Origin: Kluyvera ascorbata_C
GTDB taxonomy: Bacteria > Pseudomonadota > Gammaproteobacteria > Enterobacterales > Enterobacteriaceae
Assembly: GCF_044197065.1 (NCBI RefSeq)
Contig: NZ_JBIQOI010000001.1
Span: forward strand, 744,001-808,000
Reading direction: 5' to 3'
DNA length: 64,000 nucleotides
Part shown: one piece after another, positions 51,177 to 60,067 of the stretch
Numbering within the stretch: the first letter of the stretch is position 1
How the letters are laid out: each line of letters opens with the position of its first letter
Program-made: the position numbers and the translations under genes
The notes under the pieces: generated by a model
The model's database searches: none
The model's input: the letters and a program-made list of their open reading frames with translations, nothing else
What the model was told of the DNA's origin: nothing

Positions 51177-51539
51177 ATGTATTGTCCGATTAATCTCGAA
51201 AATAAATTTTCGCAGTTTGCCGAACTTTGGCAGCCAAAATTAATTGCAGAGATGAACGATTACCAATTCAAAATAGTGAAAATAGAGGGCGATTTTATCT
51301 GGCATTCACATGCCGATACTGATGAAGCCTTTATGGTTATAGACGGTATTTTGCGTATTGATTTTCGCGATGGGCATCTGTTGCTTCATCCCGGTGAGCT
51401 CTATGTCGTGCCGAAAGGTATTGAGCATAAAACGTCTGCCGAAACGGTCACCAGGCTGATGATGATTGAGCCCAGAGGCGTTCTGAATACCGGACACGAA
51501 GGAGGGGAACGGACGGCGGAGAATGACGTCTGGATCTAG
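51177..51539 (+). CDS. Small cupin-domain protein
   Basis: A 120-residue single cupin. Cupin motif 1 is IWHSHADTDEAFMVIDG, with two His and a Glu as metal ligands; motif 2 is LHPGELYVVPKGIEHKT, with the second His. The metal site looks complete. Small cupins may be isomerases, dioxygenases or sensors; nothing here tells which. AGGAGAG precedes the ATG. It follows the AraC-type gene. Confidence 0.85.
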   Translation: MYCPINLENKFSQFAELWQPKLIAEMNDYQFKIVKIEGDFIWHSHADTDEAFMVIDGILRIDFRDGHLLLHPGELYVVPKGIEHKTSAETVTRLMMIEPRGVLNTGHEGGERTAENDVWI

Positions 51540-51586
51540 CTTATTTTCTCTTAAACCAGCCGCCAGGGCTGGTTTAACGGTATCGG

Positions 51587-52351
51587 CTATTTGCGCGAAC
51601 AGCAGGCAATATAGTTTAGCTGGTGGCGGTTGCGGCGAAAGAAGCGAAACATCCCCAAAAATCGCGTGCGATTCTCGCGGGTGCGCAATCCGTTAAACAG
51701 GATTTTGGCGGTGCGCGCCAGCCCCTCGTCGTGAATCATTCCGGCGGGAGACATCAGGGACATCGCGCCGTGGTGGGTGTCGACCGAGCGGAAACCGCTC
51801 TCGAGAAAGAGCGTTTTCCATGCCGCCTCAGTCATCGGGCTGACGTTGGATTTCACTATCTCTTCCAGTTGCGCCTGTCCCTGTGTTTCCAGGCGCTCCT
51901 GGGTAAACATAATGTCATGCGTCAGCAGGCGTCCGCCCGGCTTAAGCACGCGATAGTACTCGTCGATGAGCCGGGTTTTAGCCTTGTCCACATACATGGT
52001 TAGCATGGCTTCGTTGATCACCACATCGAAAGTCTCATCAGCGAAAGGCAACTTCGTTGCGTTGGCTTCCATGACCGTAATGTTCTCTGCAAGGCCCGCG
52101 GCGGAGATGTTTTCACGTGCTTTAGCAAGCGCATTTTTATCCATATCGACGGCGTATATCGTGCAGCCAAAGCGCTGGGCCAGCTCGATAGAGGTGGTGC
52201 CCATATTGCAGGCGACTTCCAGTACGGTACTGTCCGATGACAGCGCGGACCGATTAAAGAGCCATTGTGTTGCATCGACGCCGCCGGGACGCAGCCGGGT
52301 TTTTCCCAGGCTTGCTAGAAAGGTGTGACCCGCTTTTTCACTTGCGCTCAT
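51587..52351 (-). CDS. Class I SAM-dependent methyltransferase
   Basis: A 254-residue methyltransferase with a Methyltransf_11-type Rossmann core. Motif I is VLEVACNMGTTSIELAQRFG (ACNMGT in place of the usual GCGTG), the acidic residue after strand 2 is in IYAVDMDKN, and the later motifs are ATKLPFADETFDVVINEA and YRVLKPGGRLLTHD. The substrate is unknown. The ATG at 52351 follows AGGAG; the frame's earlier start at 52396 is upstream of the likely promoter. A Fur-like box overlaps that promoter, which suggests iron control. Confidence 0.85.
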   Translation of the reverse strand: MSASEKAGHTFLASLGKTRLRPGGVDATQWLFNRSALSSDSTVLEVACNMGTTSIELAQRFGCTIYAVDMDKNALAKARENISAAGLAENITVMEANATKLPFADETFDVVINEAMLTMYVDKAKTRLIDEYYRVLKPGGRLLTHDIMFTQERLETQGQAQLEEIVKSNVSPMTEAAWKTLFLESGFRSVDTHHGAMSLMSPAGMIHDEGLARTAKILFNGLRTRENRTRFLGMFRFFRRNRHQLNYIACCSRK

Positions 52352-52407
52352 GGTTTGCTCCTGTCGATAAGGTTCATTTAATATGCAACTTATCATATTT
52401 GCAGGTT

Positions 52408-52426
52408 AATGAGAACCATTTGCATT
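52408..52426. promoter_or_regulatory. Fur-like box in the methyltransferase promoter
   Basis: AATGAGAACCATTTGCATT fits the 19-bp Fur palindrome with several mismatches in the second arm. On the minus strand a TATGAT (52392-52397) looks like the -10 of the methyltransferase gene, and the box would cover its -35 region. Repression by Fur-Fe(II) is inferred. Confidence 0.5.
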
Positions 52427-52495
52427 GATGGGCATCCATGCCGCTCTTAGCTTTGTGCTGTTCACGTTGTTGGCGGCGAGGTGGTTAAACCGTGG

Positions 52496-53347
52496 CTACC
52501 ACTTCATTTCGCCGGTATTCACCTTAGTGCTGAGCTTAAGTGAGCTTTCATCCGCCAGGTTCGGGTAGGCCGTTTTCATCGTCTTGATGACGTCGGCAGA
52601 GCCTTTGTGATTTGCCAGCGCCTGCTCGAACGTTTGCAGATAGCGGTGGGTAAAGGTGATGGCCGCGTCTTTTGCCGGGCGCTCACCCACATAGTGACCC
52701 GGAATGACCTGCTGTGGTTTCAGCGACTGCATTTCGCTTAATACCGTCATCCAGCCCTGACGAATGGCAGGAGTCTGAGTATCGGCGGTCCAGACATGAA
52801 TGCCGGAGGCAATACCCGTTCCGCCCAGAATGGCCTTGTTTGCAGGAATCCACACATACGCGGCATAGTCACCAGAATGCTTCAGTTCAAGCGTCTCACC
52901 GTCCACGGTAAAGCGCGTCGCGTTTGTCGCCTGCGGAACGATGATTTTGGTTGGCGCGCCGTCCTTCATCTGCGGGCCCCAGAAGGCCAGTTTGGCGTCC
53001 TTGGTGGCTTTGATATGCTCCACGACCGATGGCGAGGCGACGACGCTGACATCCGGGAAGGCTTTTACCAGCGGTTCAAGCCCGAAATAGAAATCGGGGT
53101 CGCCAGAGGTAATCACGATAGTCTTTAACGTTTTGCCACCGGCTTTGATCATCTCTACCAGTTTCTCGCCGTCTTTGACGCTGAACTGGGCGTCAAACAG
53201 CATCGCTTCTTTCGGGCCAGAGACCAGCGTGGAAGATACCGGGAAAATACCTTTTTCCTGTGGGTTGTAGACGTCCAGGTGCAGCGGGGCGGCGAATACG
53301 GGAGTCGCGGCCAGTGACAGGACCAGCGTGAGCGATTTCATGTTCAT
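52496..53347 (-). CDS. Secreted metallo-beta-lactamase-fold protein lacking the HxHxDH motif
   Basis: A 283-residue protein with a signal peptide (MNMKSLTLVLSLAATPVFAA) and an MBL-fold layout: STLVSGPKEAMLFDAQFS, a motif-2 region, HSGDYAAYVWIP, ILGGTGIASGIHVW and VIPGHYVGERP. The metal motif usually written THxHxDHxxG reads ITSGDPDFYFG here, so all three histidines are missing although one Asp remains; PGH is kept. Function is unclear: a changed metal site, another activity, or binding only. It is divergent from a LysR-type gene that may control it. Confidence 0.85.
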   Translation of the reverse strand: MNMKSLTLVLSLAATPVFAAPLHLDVYNPQEKGIFPVSSTLVSGPKEAMLFDAQFSVKDGEKLVEMIKAGGKTLKTIVITSGDPDFYFGLEPLVKAFPDVSVVASPSVVEHIKATKDAKLAFWGPQMKDGAPTKIIVPQATNATRFTVDGETLELKHSGDYAAYVWIPANKAILGGTGIASGIHVWTADTQTPAIRQGWMTVLSEMQSLKPQQVIPGHYVGERPAKDAAITFTHRYLQTFEQALANHKGSADVIKTMKTAYPNLADESSLKLSTKVNTGEMKW

Positions 53348-53483
53348 AGATTCCTTAGCGATGTATCCAGGTAAGTTGAGGTTTGACTAACGTGGGGTAA
53401 ATCCATTCTACGGATTTTGGCTTCTGCTAGAATTCCTGAAACAATACATGCTGAGTTTCATAAAACGATCTAATGGAGTGGCG

Positions 53484-54365
53484 ATGGATAGGATCATGGC
53501 GGCAATTACCTATAACCGCATTTGCGAACTTGGGAGCCTCAGCGCCGCAGCGCGTTCTCTCGGCATCTCTCGTCCCATGGTCAGCCGCTATCTTGATGAG
53601 ATGGAGAAGTGGGCCGGCTCCCGGTTGATCCACCGTTCCACCCGGCGGTTAACCATCACCCCCGCGGGAGAAAAAACGCTGGAGAAGACGCGGCAGTTGG
53701 TGTTGTTATCGCAGGGGATTGAAGGGGAGGCGACTGGTATTACCCCGTCTGGCACGCTGCGTATCGCCTGTGCCCATTTTACGGCAATACATTTGCTGAA
53801 CCCCGTTATCCCAGCCTTTCTGAGCCGCTACCCGGCGCTGCGTATTGAAGTGGATATCAACAACCATCCGGTAAGCCTGGTGGGCGAACGCATCGATCTG
53901 GCCATTCGCATTACCAATACCCCGGAGCCGGGCGCGATTGCGCGCCATCTGGGAACCTGTCGTTCCGTTCTGTGCGCCTCACCGGGCTACCTTGCTCGCG
54001 CGGGGGAGCCGACAACACTTGATGAACTCGCCCAGTATAACTGCCTGCACTACAGCCGCTTTTCTGGCCAGTCCTGGACCTTTCGCGATGGCGATAAAGG
54101 CGAGCACGCTGTGGCGGTGAACGGAAACTTCAGCGCCGGAATATCATCGTTGTTGTGCGAGATGGCGGCCGCGGACGTCGGTCTGGCGATGGTGCCTGAA
54201 ATCGAGGCGAGGGCTGGGTTGGACAGCGGGCGGTTGGTGCAGGTATTACCGCAATTAGAGCCTGCACCATTGGGAATATACGGGCTTTACCAGTCCCGTG
54301 ACCATCAGCATGCGGCGCTGGGGCTGTTTCTGGATGCGGTCAAAGAGTATCTGGCGGCGGGGTAA
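53484..54365 (+). CDS. LysR-family transcriptional regulator
   Basis: A 293-residue regulator. The N-terminal winged helix (about 1-60: NRICELGSLSAAARSLGISR then PMVSRYLDEME) is followed by a periplasmic-binding-like effector domain (about 85-290). The ATG at 53484 has GGAG at proper spacing; an earlier ATG at 53448 does not. It is divergent from the MBL-fold gene, the usual arrangement for a LysR regulator and its target. Ligand unknown. Confidence 0.87.
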   Translation: MDRIMAAITYNRICELGSLSAAARSLGISRPMVSRYLDEMEKWAGSRLIHRSTRRLTITPAGEKTLEKTRQLVLLSQGIEGEATGITPSGTLRIACAHFTAIHLLNPVIPAFLSRYPALRIEVDINNHPVSLVGERIDLAIRITNTPEPGAIARHLGTCRSVLCASPGYLARAGEPTTLDELAQYNCLHYSRFSGQSWTFRDGDKGEHAVAVNGNFSAGISSLLCEMAAADVGLAMVPEIEARAGLDSGRLVQVLPQLEPAPLGIYGLYQSRDHQHAALGLFLDAVKEYLAAG

Positions 54366-54381
54366 ATACGGTTAAGGTAGC

Positions 54382-54402
54382 ACGGGACCCTTCCGGTCCC
54401 GT
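54382..54402. terminator. Hairpin between the LysR gene and cscB
   Basis: ACGGGACC and GGTCCCGT form a perfect 8-bp stem with a five-base loop between two convergent genes. No long T-run follows, so termination strength is uncertain. Confidence 0.6.
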
Positions 54403-54418
54403 TACCGTTAAGCCAGCG

Positions 54419-55681
54419 TTACTGCTCGGCAGCCAGTTCCTGCTGGCTGCTCTGCGGATGATGCTTTTTACTGAGCGTGAAGTAACCAAATATCAGCGTT
54501 ACCACCACAATGCTCGCCATAATCAGGAAGATTTCATGATAGCCCACCTTATCAAACAGCTTACCGATAGGCAGCGACAGGACGATGATGCCGATGGAGC
54601 TGGCGATATTAAACCCAATCAGGTACATCGTGGATGAGAGGCGCTTATCAAAGTTCGCGACGCTGAATTTAAACACCGAGATGACGAACAGCGGCACTTC
54701 CAGCGCATGCAGCATTTTGATCAACGAAATAATATAGATATCGGTGAACAACGCAGAGCCCAGAATGCGACAGGTCATGATGGTACCACCCAGCAGCAAT
54801 GCGGATTTAGGCCCGATGCGGTTAATCAGGAATGGAATCATCGCCATGCCGACGGCTTCCATAAACACCTGTACCGAGTTGAGATAGCCGTATACGCGCG
54901 GAGCCAATTCAGGATCGTCAAATAAGCTGGCATAAAACACCGGGAACATCTGCTGATCGTAGATGCTATAGAACGACCAGGTGCCGACGACAAAGATAAC
55001 GAAAAACCAGAACTGTGGATCTTTAAAGATGGTGAGAAAATCCTTTCGGGTCAGCGCGTCTGGCTCGGGCGAAGTGACTGCCGCAGACGCTAGGGCCGGT
55101 GCGTCGGTTTTGAACAACACGTTAATCACCAGGAATATCACCCCCATTACCGACACGCACCAGAAGTTAATGTGTGGGTTGATGCTGAAGAAAATGCCGC
55201 CCACAAATGTCCCTGCGGCGTAGCCAAGCGACCCCCAGAAGCGGGCGGTACCGAATTCAAAGTCGAATTTGCGGCTCACTTTCTCAACGAAGCTTTCCAC
55301 CAGACCGCAACCGGCGAGATAGCCAAGGCCGAAGAAAATGGCGCCCAGTATCATGCCAAGCTTGAAGCTGGAGACCAGCAGCGGTTCATAAACATAAATC
55401 AGGAACGGGCCGCTGAGCGTGATGACTATCCCCATCATCCAGATAAGAGGTTTGCGGGTACCGAGCTTATCCTGCAGAAAACCATAGCCCAACATAAACA
55501 GCATGCTGAAAAACTGGTTTACGGCATACAGCATTCCCAGCTCCGTACCTGACAGGCCTAATTTGCTTTTTAGCCATATGGCATAAAAAGACCACCACAG
55601 CGACCAGGCGGCAAAGAAAAAGAGCAGATAACCGGAGGAATACCGGTATTTATCATTACTGAACGGCATCGTTATTTTCAT
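54419..55681 (-). CDS. cscB: Sucrose:proton symporter
   Basis: A 420-residue, 12-helix transporter of the oligosaccharide:H+ symporter family, related to LacY. The start YLLFFFAAWSLWWSFYAIWL and the segments GYGFLQDKLGTRKPLIW, FFGLGYLAGCGLVESF and VANFDKRLSSTMYLIGF match E. coli CscB closely. It imports sucrose without phosphorylation. It is the last gene of cscA-cscK-cscB on the minus strand, 65 bp after cscK. Confidence 0.95.
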   Translation of the reverse strand: MKITMPFSNDKYRYSSGYLLFFFAAWSLWWSFYAIWLKSKLGLSGTELGMLYAVNQFFSMLFMLGYGFLQDKLGTRKPLIWMMGIVITLSGPFLIYVYEPLLVSSFKLGMILGAIFFGLGYLAGCGLVESFVEKVSRKFDFEFGTARFWGSLGYAAGTFVGGIFFSINPHINFWCVSVMGVIFLVINVLFKTDAPALASAAVTSPEPDALTRKDFLTIFKDPQFWFFVIFVVGTWSFYSIYDQQMFPVFYASLFDDPELAPRVYGYLNSVQVFMEAVGMAMIPFLINRIGPKSALLLGGTIMTCRILGSALFTDIYIISLIKMLHALEVPLFVISVFKFSVANFDKRLSSTMYLIGFNIASSIGIIVLSLPIGKLFDKVGYHEIFLIMASIVVVTLIFGYFTLSKKHHPQSSQQELAAEQ

Positions 55682-55746
55682 GTTTTTTCCAATCCAGATT
55701 AGGTCATTGTCAGGTCTTGCGGCTGCGACGTAACGCGTGCGCGGTA

Positions 55747-56694
55747 TTACGGGGTCATCGTTCTCCGTAGTGAAGAGTGTGACTGAATAAAGCGGCTCAG
55801 TTGTGGTCCGTCGGGGAACGCGCTAAGCGCGCCACGCTGGGTGGTTGCCAGGGCGCCACAGGCGCTGGCCTGTTCGAGAAGCGAGAACAACGTCGCCGCT
55901 GACGTCGGCCAGCCATCTTCGGCGAGCGCCGCCAGCAGCCCGGCCATAAAGGCGTCACCGGCTCCGGTGGTATCGATACTGTCGACACGATAGCCGCTTA
56001 ACGTCAGCCTGCTGTTCTGCCAGAAGGCGATAGCGCCATCGGCGCCGCGGGTGATGATTTTCAGGCGGGCGGGAAAATCAGCCAGGTGTTCGCAGGCGCT
56101 GCCCAAGTCATCGGCCTGTGTTAGCCAAAGCAGTTCTTCCTCGGACATTTTCAGAATGTCGCTCTGGCGGGCAAACTCGCTGACAAGGTCAAACATCTGT
56201 GTCTTATTGCTCCACATCTGTGGACGCAGGTTGACGTCGAAGCTCAGCGTGCCACCGGCCTGGCGTGCGGCCGCCATCGCCTGGGCGAGAGTGGCGCGGC
56301 AGTCAGGAGCGGCCAGCGCCAGCGAGCAGAAGTGCAGAATATCGGTGCCGAAGTTAGGCAGGCTCGCCGGGCTGAGAAACTGATCGGCAGACGGATTGAC
56401 CAGAAACTCAAACTGTCGTTCACCATCAGCATCCAGCGATACCAGCACGGTACTGGTGTGTCGCTGGTTGTCTAACTCCAGGCTTCCTGTGTCCACCTGC
56501 GCCGTTACCAGCGTTTGGTGCAGAAAGCGGCCGAAGGCGTCATCGCCTACGCGACCGATAAAGCCGCTGGCATGACCGAGGCGAGCGACGCCGATGGCCA
56601 CATTGAAGGGCGCGCCTCCCGCGCAGGCTTCAAACTGCATATTGTCGCGCGGTAGTAAATCCACCACGGCATCTCCGAGCGTCCAGATTGTCAT
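55747..56694 (-). CDS. cscK: Fructokinase
   Basis: A 315-residue PfkB-family kinase. The N-terminal sugar-binding part is LGDAVVDLLP and CAGGAPFNVAIGVARLG. The C-terminal signature with the catalytic Asp is DTTGAGDAFMAGLLAAL. It phosphorylates the fructose released when CscA splits sucrose. It lies 30 bp after cscA. Confidence 0.95.
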   Translation of the reverse strand: MTIWTLGDAVVDLLPRDNMQFEACAGGAPFNVAIGVARLGHASGFIGRVGDDAFGRFLHQTLVTAQVDTGSLELDNQRHTSTVLVSLDADGERQFEFLVNPSADQFLSPASLPNFGTDILHFCSLALAAPDCRATLAQAMAAARQAGGTLSFDVNLRPQMWSNKTQMFDLVSEFARQSDILKMSEEELLWLTQADDLGSACEHLADFPARLKIITRGADGAIAFWQNSRLTLSGYRVDSIDTTGAGDAFMAGLLAALAEDGWPTSAATLFSLLEQASACGALATTQRGALSAFPDGPQLSRFIQSHSSLRRTMTP

Positions 56695-56724
56695 TATTTT
56701 TCCCCTAAGCAGTGAGATGGGTGG

Positions 56725-58161
56725 TTATTTAGCGGCAAGCGGCCAGGCATGCCCGTTAGTAAAAATGGCGTGTCCGTTCTGGCTGAATAAGATCAGCTGG
56801 CGATCGTTCGGTTCAGGATAAATACGGCTGCTGAGGGTGTACTCCCCGTGATTGACAAAGACTTCTACCGAGGAGCTGTCGATAAACAGGCGCAGATCCA
56901 GCACGTCAGTGGCCGGGAGCGGTACGCTGCGATAGCCAGATAAGCCATGCTGCGGGTAGCGGCGTTCCAGCACCAGACGCTGTGACTGGCTATCAACGTA
57001 GACGCGAAGCCCATCACCCAGCGCGATACCATATTGTTCAGCCTGGCTGCGGGTGATATCGAGGCTCAGTTCGACTTCCATCGCGTGCGCCTGCTCCTCT
57101 ACCATCAGGGTGCGATTGTGCAGTTCACTGACCGGCCAGACATGAAGCTCGCCGCGTAATGATTCCAGCTCTTTCACCGGGTTCATGCGCAGCCGTTGTT
57201 CCGCGTCGAGCGTCACTTCCCGGGGCAGGGTAAGCATGCCCGCCCAGCCGTCGGCCTGTTCTGGCATCGGCGACTCCCACATTGATAGCCAACCGATCAC
57301 CACGCGGCGACCATCCGGGGTGGTAAATGACTGGGGAGCGTAAAAATCATGCCCGTGATCCATCTCCTGGAAGGGGTGGGTAATGTGGAATTGGTGGTCA
57401 TCTTGCCATTCGCCGACCATATAGCCGCTCTGGAATAGGTTACGGTAGTTGTATCCGTCGGCGGCAATGCCCTGCGGCGAGAACATAAAGACCAGCTTAT
57501 CGTCCAGCGGGAAGAGATCCGGACACTCCCACATGTAGCCCATGCCCTCGTTGGCTTGGGCGAGCGTGCTGGCAAACTGCCAGTGCTGTAGATCCTGTGA
57601 ACGATAGAGTTGTACTTCGCCCACATCATCGACCCGAGCACCCACCACCATGTACCAGCGCTCTCCCTCTTGCCAGACTTTCGGATCGCGAAAATGGTGA
57701 ACCCCCTGCGGGGTATCCAGAACCATGCCCTGGCGTTCGAAGTGAACCCCGTCGGTGCTGGTGGCCAGACACTGCACCTGATACAGGTTTTCCTCTTTCG
57801 CTTCGCCGTCAAATTTGTGCCCGGTGTAGAGAAGGGCCAGCTTATTGCCGTCAACCACCGCTGAACCTGAAAAACAGCCGTCTTTATCTGCTGGCCCTTC
57901 TGGTGCCAGTGCTATTGGTAAATGCTCCCAGTTGACCATATCGCGGCTGCGCGCATGGCCCCAATGCATTGGCCCCCAGACCGGTTGCCATGGATAGTGC
58001 TGATAGAACGCATGGTAATAACCATCGAACCAGCACAGGCCGTTGGGATCGTTCATCCAGCCCGCAGGAGGGGCGAGGTGATAGCGTGGATACCAGCGCG
58101 GGTTTACACGGTCTTTTTGCTGGCTTAAGGCCTCGTTGGCTTTGGAAAGTAGTGACGTCAT
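56725..58161 (-). CDS. cscA: Sucrose hydrolase (invertase)
   Basis: A 478-residue GH32 enzyme. The nucleophile is in GWMNDPNGLCW, the transition-state Asp in FRDPKVW and the acid/base in MWECPDLFPL. It cleaves intracellular sucrose to glucose and fructose. AGGGACAAGCAA precedes the ATG at 58161; the frame is open further to 58269 but crosses both CscR-like operators. First gene of the csc operon, divergent from cscR. Confidence 0.95.
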   Translation of the reverse strand: MTSLLSKANEALSQQKDRVNPRWYPRYHLAPPAGWMNDPNGLCWFDGYYHAFYQHYPWQPVWGPMHWGHARSRDMVNWEHLPIALAPEGPADKDGCFSGSAVVDGNKLALLYTGHKFDGEAKEENLYQVQCLATSTDGVHFERQGMVLDTPQGVHHFRDPKVWQEGERWYMVVGARVDDVGEVQLYRSQDLQHWQFASTLAQANEGMGYMWECPDLFPLDDKLVFMFSPQGIAADGYNYRNLFQSGYMVGEWQDDHQFHITHPFQEMDHGHDFYAPQSFTTPDGRRVVIGWLSMWESPMPEQADGWAGMLTLPREVTLDAEQRLRMNPVKELESLRGELHVWPVSELHNRTLMVEEQAHAMEVELSLDITRSQAEQYGIALGDGLRVYVDSQSQRLVLERRYPQHGLSGYRSVPLPATDVLDLRLFIDSSSVEVFVNHGEYTLSSRIYPEPNDRQLILFSQNGHAIFTNGHAWPLAAK

Positions 58162-58192
58162 TTGCTTGTCCCTGTAAGTAAGTTGGTAAAAA

Positions 58193-58207
58193 GATAACGT
58201 TAACATT
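58193..58207. promoter_or_regulatory. CscR-type operator, cscA side
   Basis: GATAACGTTAACATT contains the palindromic core TAACGTTA typical of LacI/GalR-family operators. It lies about 30 bp before the cscA start. Confidence 0.7.
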
Positions 58208-58253
58208 CTCAGTTTTCTCGCAGAATTGATGGTAATATCGATGTTAATCACAA

Positions 58254-58269
58254 AAGTTAACGTTAACAT
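58254..58269. promoter_or_regulatory. CscR-type operator, cscR side
   Basis: GTTAACGTTAAC at 58256-58267 is a perfect 12-bp palindrome with the same core as the first operator and is followed by the same ATT. The two centres are 63 bp apart, six helical turns, so one repressor could bridge them. Confidence 0.75.
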
Positions 58270-58335
58270 TTTGCGGGTGTTATCGAGATCGCATTTTCAG
58301 GGCCCGGCAAGGTGAACGCCGTCAAAGGAGAGGGT

Positions 58336-59331
58336 ATGGCATCTTTAAAGGATGTGGCGCAACGGGCAAACGTCTCGTTAATGACCGTATCGAGAGCGAT
58401 TAACGAGCCGGAACGGTTGCGGCCAGAAACCTATAAAAAGGTGATGGAAGCGGTCGATGCGCTGGGGTACGTCTCCGATCTCTCGGCTAAAAAAATTCGT
58501 GGTGCGAAAACTACGGCTAACACTATTGGGGTGCTGGCGCTGGATACCATGACCACGCCATTTTCCGTGGAGATCACGCTCTCTATCGAAGAGACCGCGC
58601 GGGCGCACGGCTGGAATAGCTTTGTGGTCAATATGTTCAGCAATGACCAGCCGGAGAAAATGGTCGATCTGCTGCTGGCGCATCGCCCGGACGGCATTAT
58701 CTACACCGCGATGGGGCTGCGTCAGGTCCCGGTGCCGGAAAAGCTGCATAAGTATCGCTGCGTGCTGGCGAACTGCGAGAGCATCAGCGGCCCATTTCCC
58801 ACCTATATTCCCGATGACGAACAAGGGCAATATCTCGGTGTGAAAGCGCTGTTAGCCGCAGGCTATCGTCGGTTGCTGTGCATCCACCTGCCAAAAGGCA
58901 TTGTGGCGACCGATCGCCGTCGGGCGGGAATGGAGAGAGCCTGCCGTGAAGCGGGCGTCGACCCTGATGCCATGTTCCACCACTATCTTCCGCCGGGCGA
59001 GCGCCACCATATTGATGCGGCGGAGATTGCCGGGCATTACCTGAGCGGCGCGCGTCCGATGTTTGATGCGGTGGTGTGCGGTAACGACCGCGTGGCTTTT
59101 GTTATCTATCAGGTGTTGCTGGGGCGAGGGCTGCGCATTCCGCAGGATGTCGCCGTGCTGGGCTATGACAATATGGTCGGCACCGGCGAACTGTTTTTGC
59201 CGCCGCTATCAACGGTACAGCTTCCGCACTATGAAATCGGTCGTCTTAGCGCGCTGCATCTTATCCAGGAGCTCGATCACCGCGATACCGTGCGGGTAGA
59301 CAGCCCCTGGCTTGCCCGTGAATCAATATAA
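58336..59331 (+). CDS. cscR: Sucrose operon repressor
   Basis: A 331-residue LacI-family repressor, the E. coli length. The HTH reads ASLKDVAQRANVSLMTVSRA, followed by the hinge helix region and a periplasmic-binding-like domain (about 60-330). AAGGAG precedes the ATG at 58336; the ATG eight codons earlier is inside the ribosome site region. It is divergent from cscA and probably represses the csc genes until an inducer derived from sucrose is present. Confidence 0.95.
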   Translation: MASLKDVAQRANVSLMTVSRAINEPERLRPETYKKVMEAVDALGYVSDLSAKKIRGAKTTANTIGVLALDTMTTPFSVEITLSIEETARAHGWNSFVVNMFSNDQPEKMVDLLLAHRPDGIIYTAMGLRQVPVPEKLHKYRCVLANCESISGPFPTYIPDDEQGQYLGVKALLAAGYRRLLCIHLPKGIVATDRRRAGMERACREAGVDPDAMFHHYLPPGERHHIDAAEIAGHYLSGARPMFDAVVCGNDRVAFVIYQVLLGRGLRIPQDVAVLGYDNMVGTGELFLPPLSTVQLPHYEIGRLSALHLIQELDHRDTVRVDSPWLARESI

Positions 59332-59335
59332 TTAA

Positions 59336-60067
59336 TTAGCGGTTGAGCGCACGGCTTATTTCTTCTCGCTCTCCGGCATCGTTAATCAGCCGAAAGCTGA
59401 TGCTATTTTCCATCTCAGGTGACGCTTGCGGCAGCGCTTTTAACCCAAAGCGCTGAGTGGCGAAGGGGGGGAGCATCAGGTCAAGCTCGGCGGTGGCCTG
59501 GTAGCGGTGGCCGCGAAAGCTGACACTGATGTCGTTATAGGAGAGAAAATAGCCGCTCGGATTACGACAGACTAAGGCGAGTGTCGCGTTATCTTCTACC
59601 GTACACGAGACGGATTTACCTGCCGCAGTAACGTTATTGCTTAAGCTTTTAGGGCGGTAAATCAGCTTTAGCTGCGTCTTCATTGACATCAACAGATACT
59701 GTTGCTGGGTAAGCCCCGTTTTGACCGCCGGTACCTCGTAGAGGTTTATCCAGAACAAACTTTCCCTGTCGGCCGCTAACTTTTTACCGTCATAAATGAT
59801 TTTCACCGATTTCACTTCGTCTGCCCGGAGATTAAATATCGGGGGGATAAGGACAAATGGTGCATCGGGACTTTGGGTGAAATTATTAATGTCGCCGGTA
59901 TCGACCCACACCTGCACAAAAACAGGGTAGGCGTTAATGTTCATGATGTTGATGCCCTGCGTGTCTTCACCTTCATGAAAGATGACCCGCGTTTTGTCGA
60001 CCAACATCCCCGCATGCGCGTTGAACGTCAGCACCGCGAAAAATAGCGTAGCGAGTTTACGCATCAT
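59336..60067 (-). CDS. Fimbrial periplasmic chaperone (StbE-like)
   Basis: A 243-residue PapD-family chaperone with a signal peptide (LATLFFAVLTFNAHA). Conserved parts are the N-terminal strand with DKTRVIFHEGED, the subunit-capping FNLRADEVKSVKIIYDG and ESLFWINLYEVPA. It would cap fimbrial subunits in the periplasm. It overlaps the adhesin gene by 4 bp (ATGA). Position as last gene after usher and adhesin matches StbE of the Salmonella stb operon; assigned by arrangement. Confidence 0.88.
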   Translation of the reverse strand: MMRKLATLFFAVLTFNAHAGMLVDKTRVIFHEGEDTQGINIMNINAYPVFVQVWVDTGDINNFTQSPDAPFVLIPPIFNLRADEVKSVKIIYDGKKLAADRESLFWINLYEVPAVKTGLTQQQYLLMSMKTQLKLIYRPKSLSNNVTAAGKSVSCTVEDNATLALVCRNPSGYFLSYNDISVSFRGHRYQATAELDLMLPPFATQRFGLKALPQASPEMENSISFRLINDAGEREEISRALNR

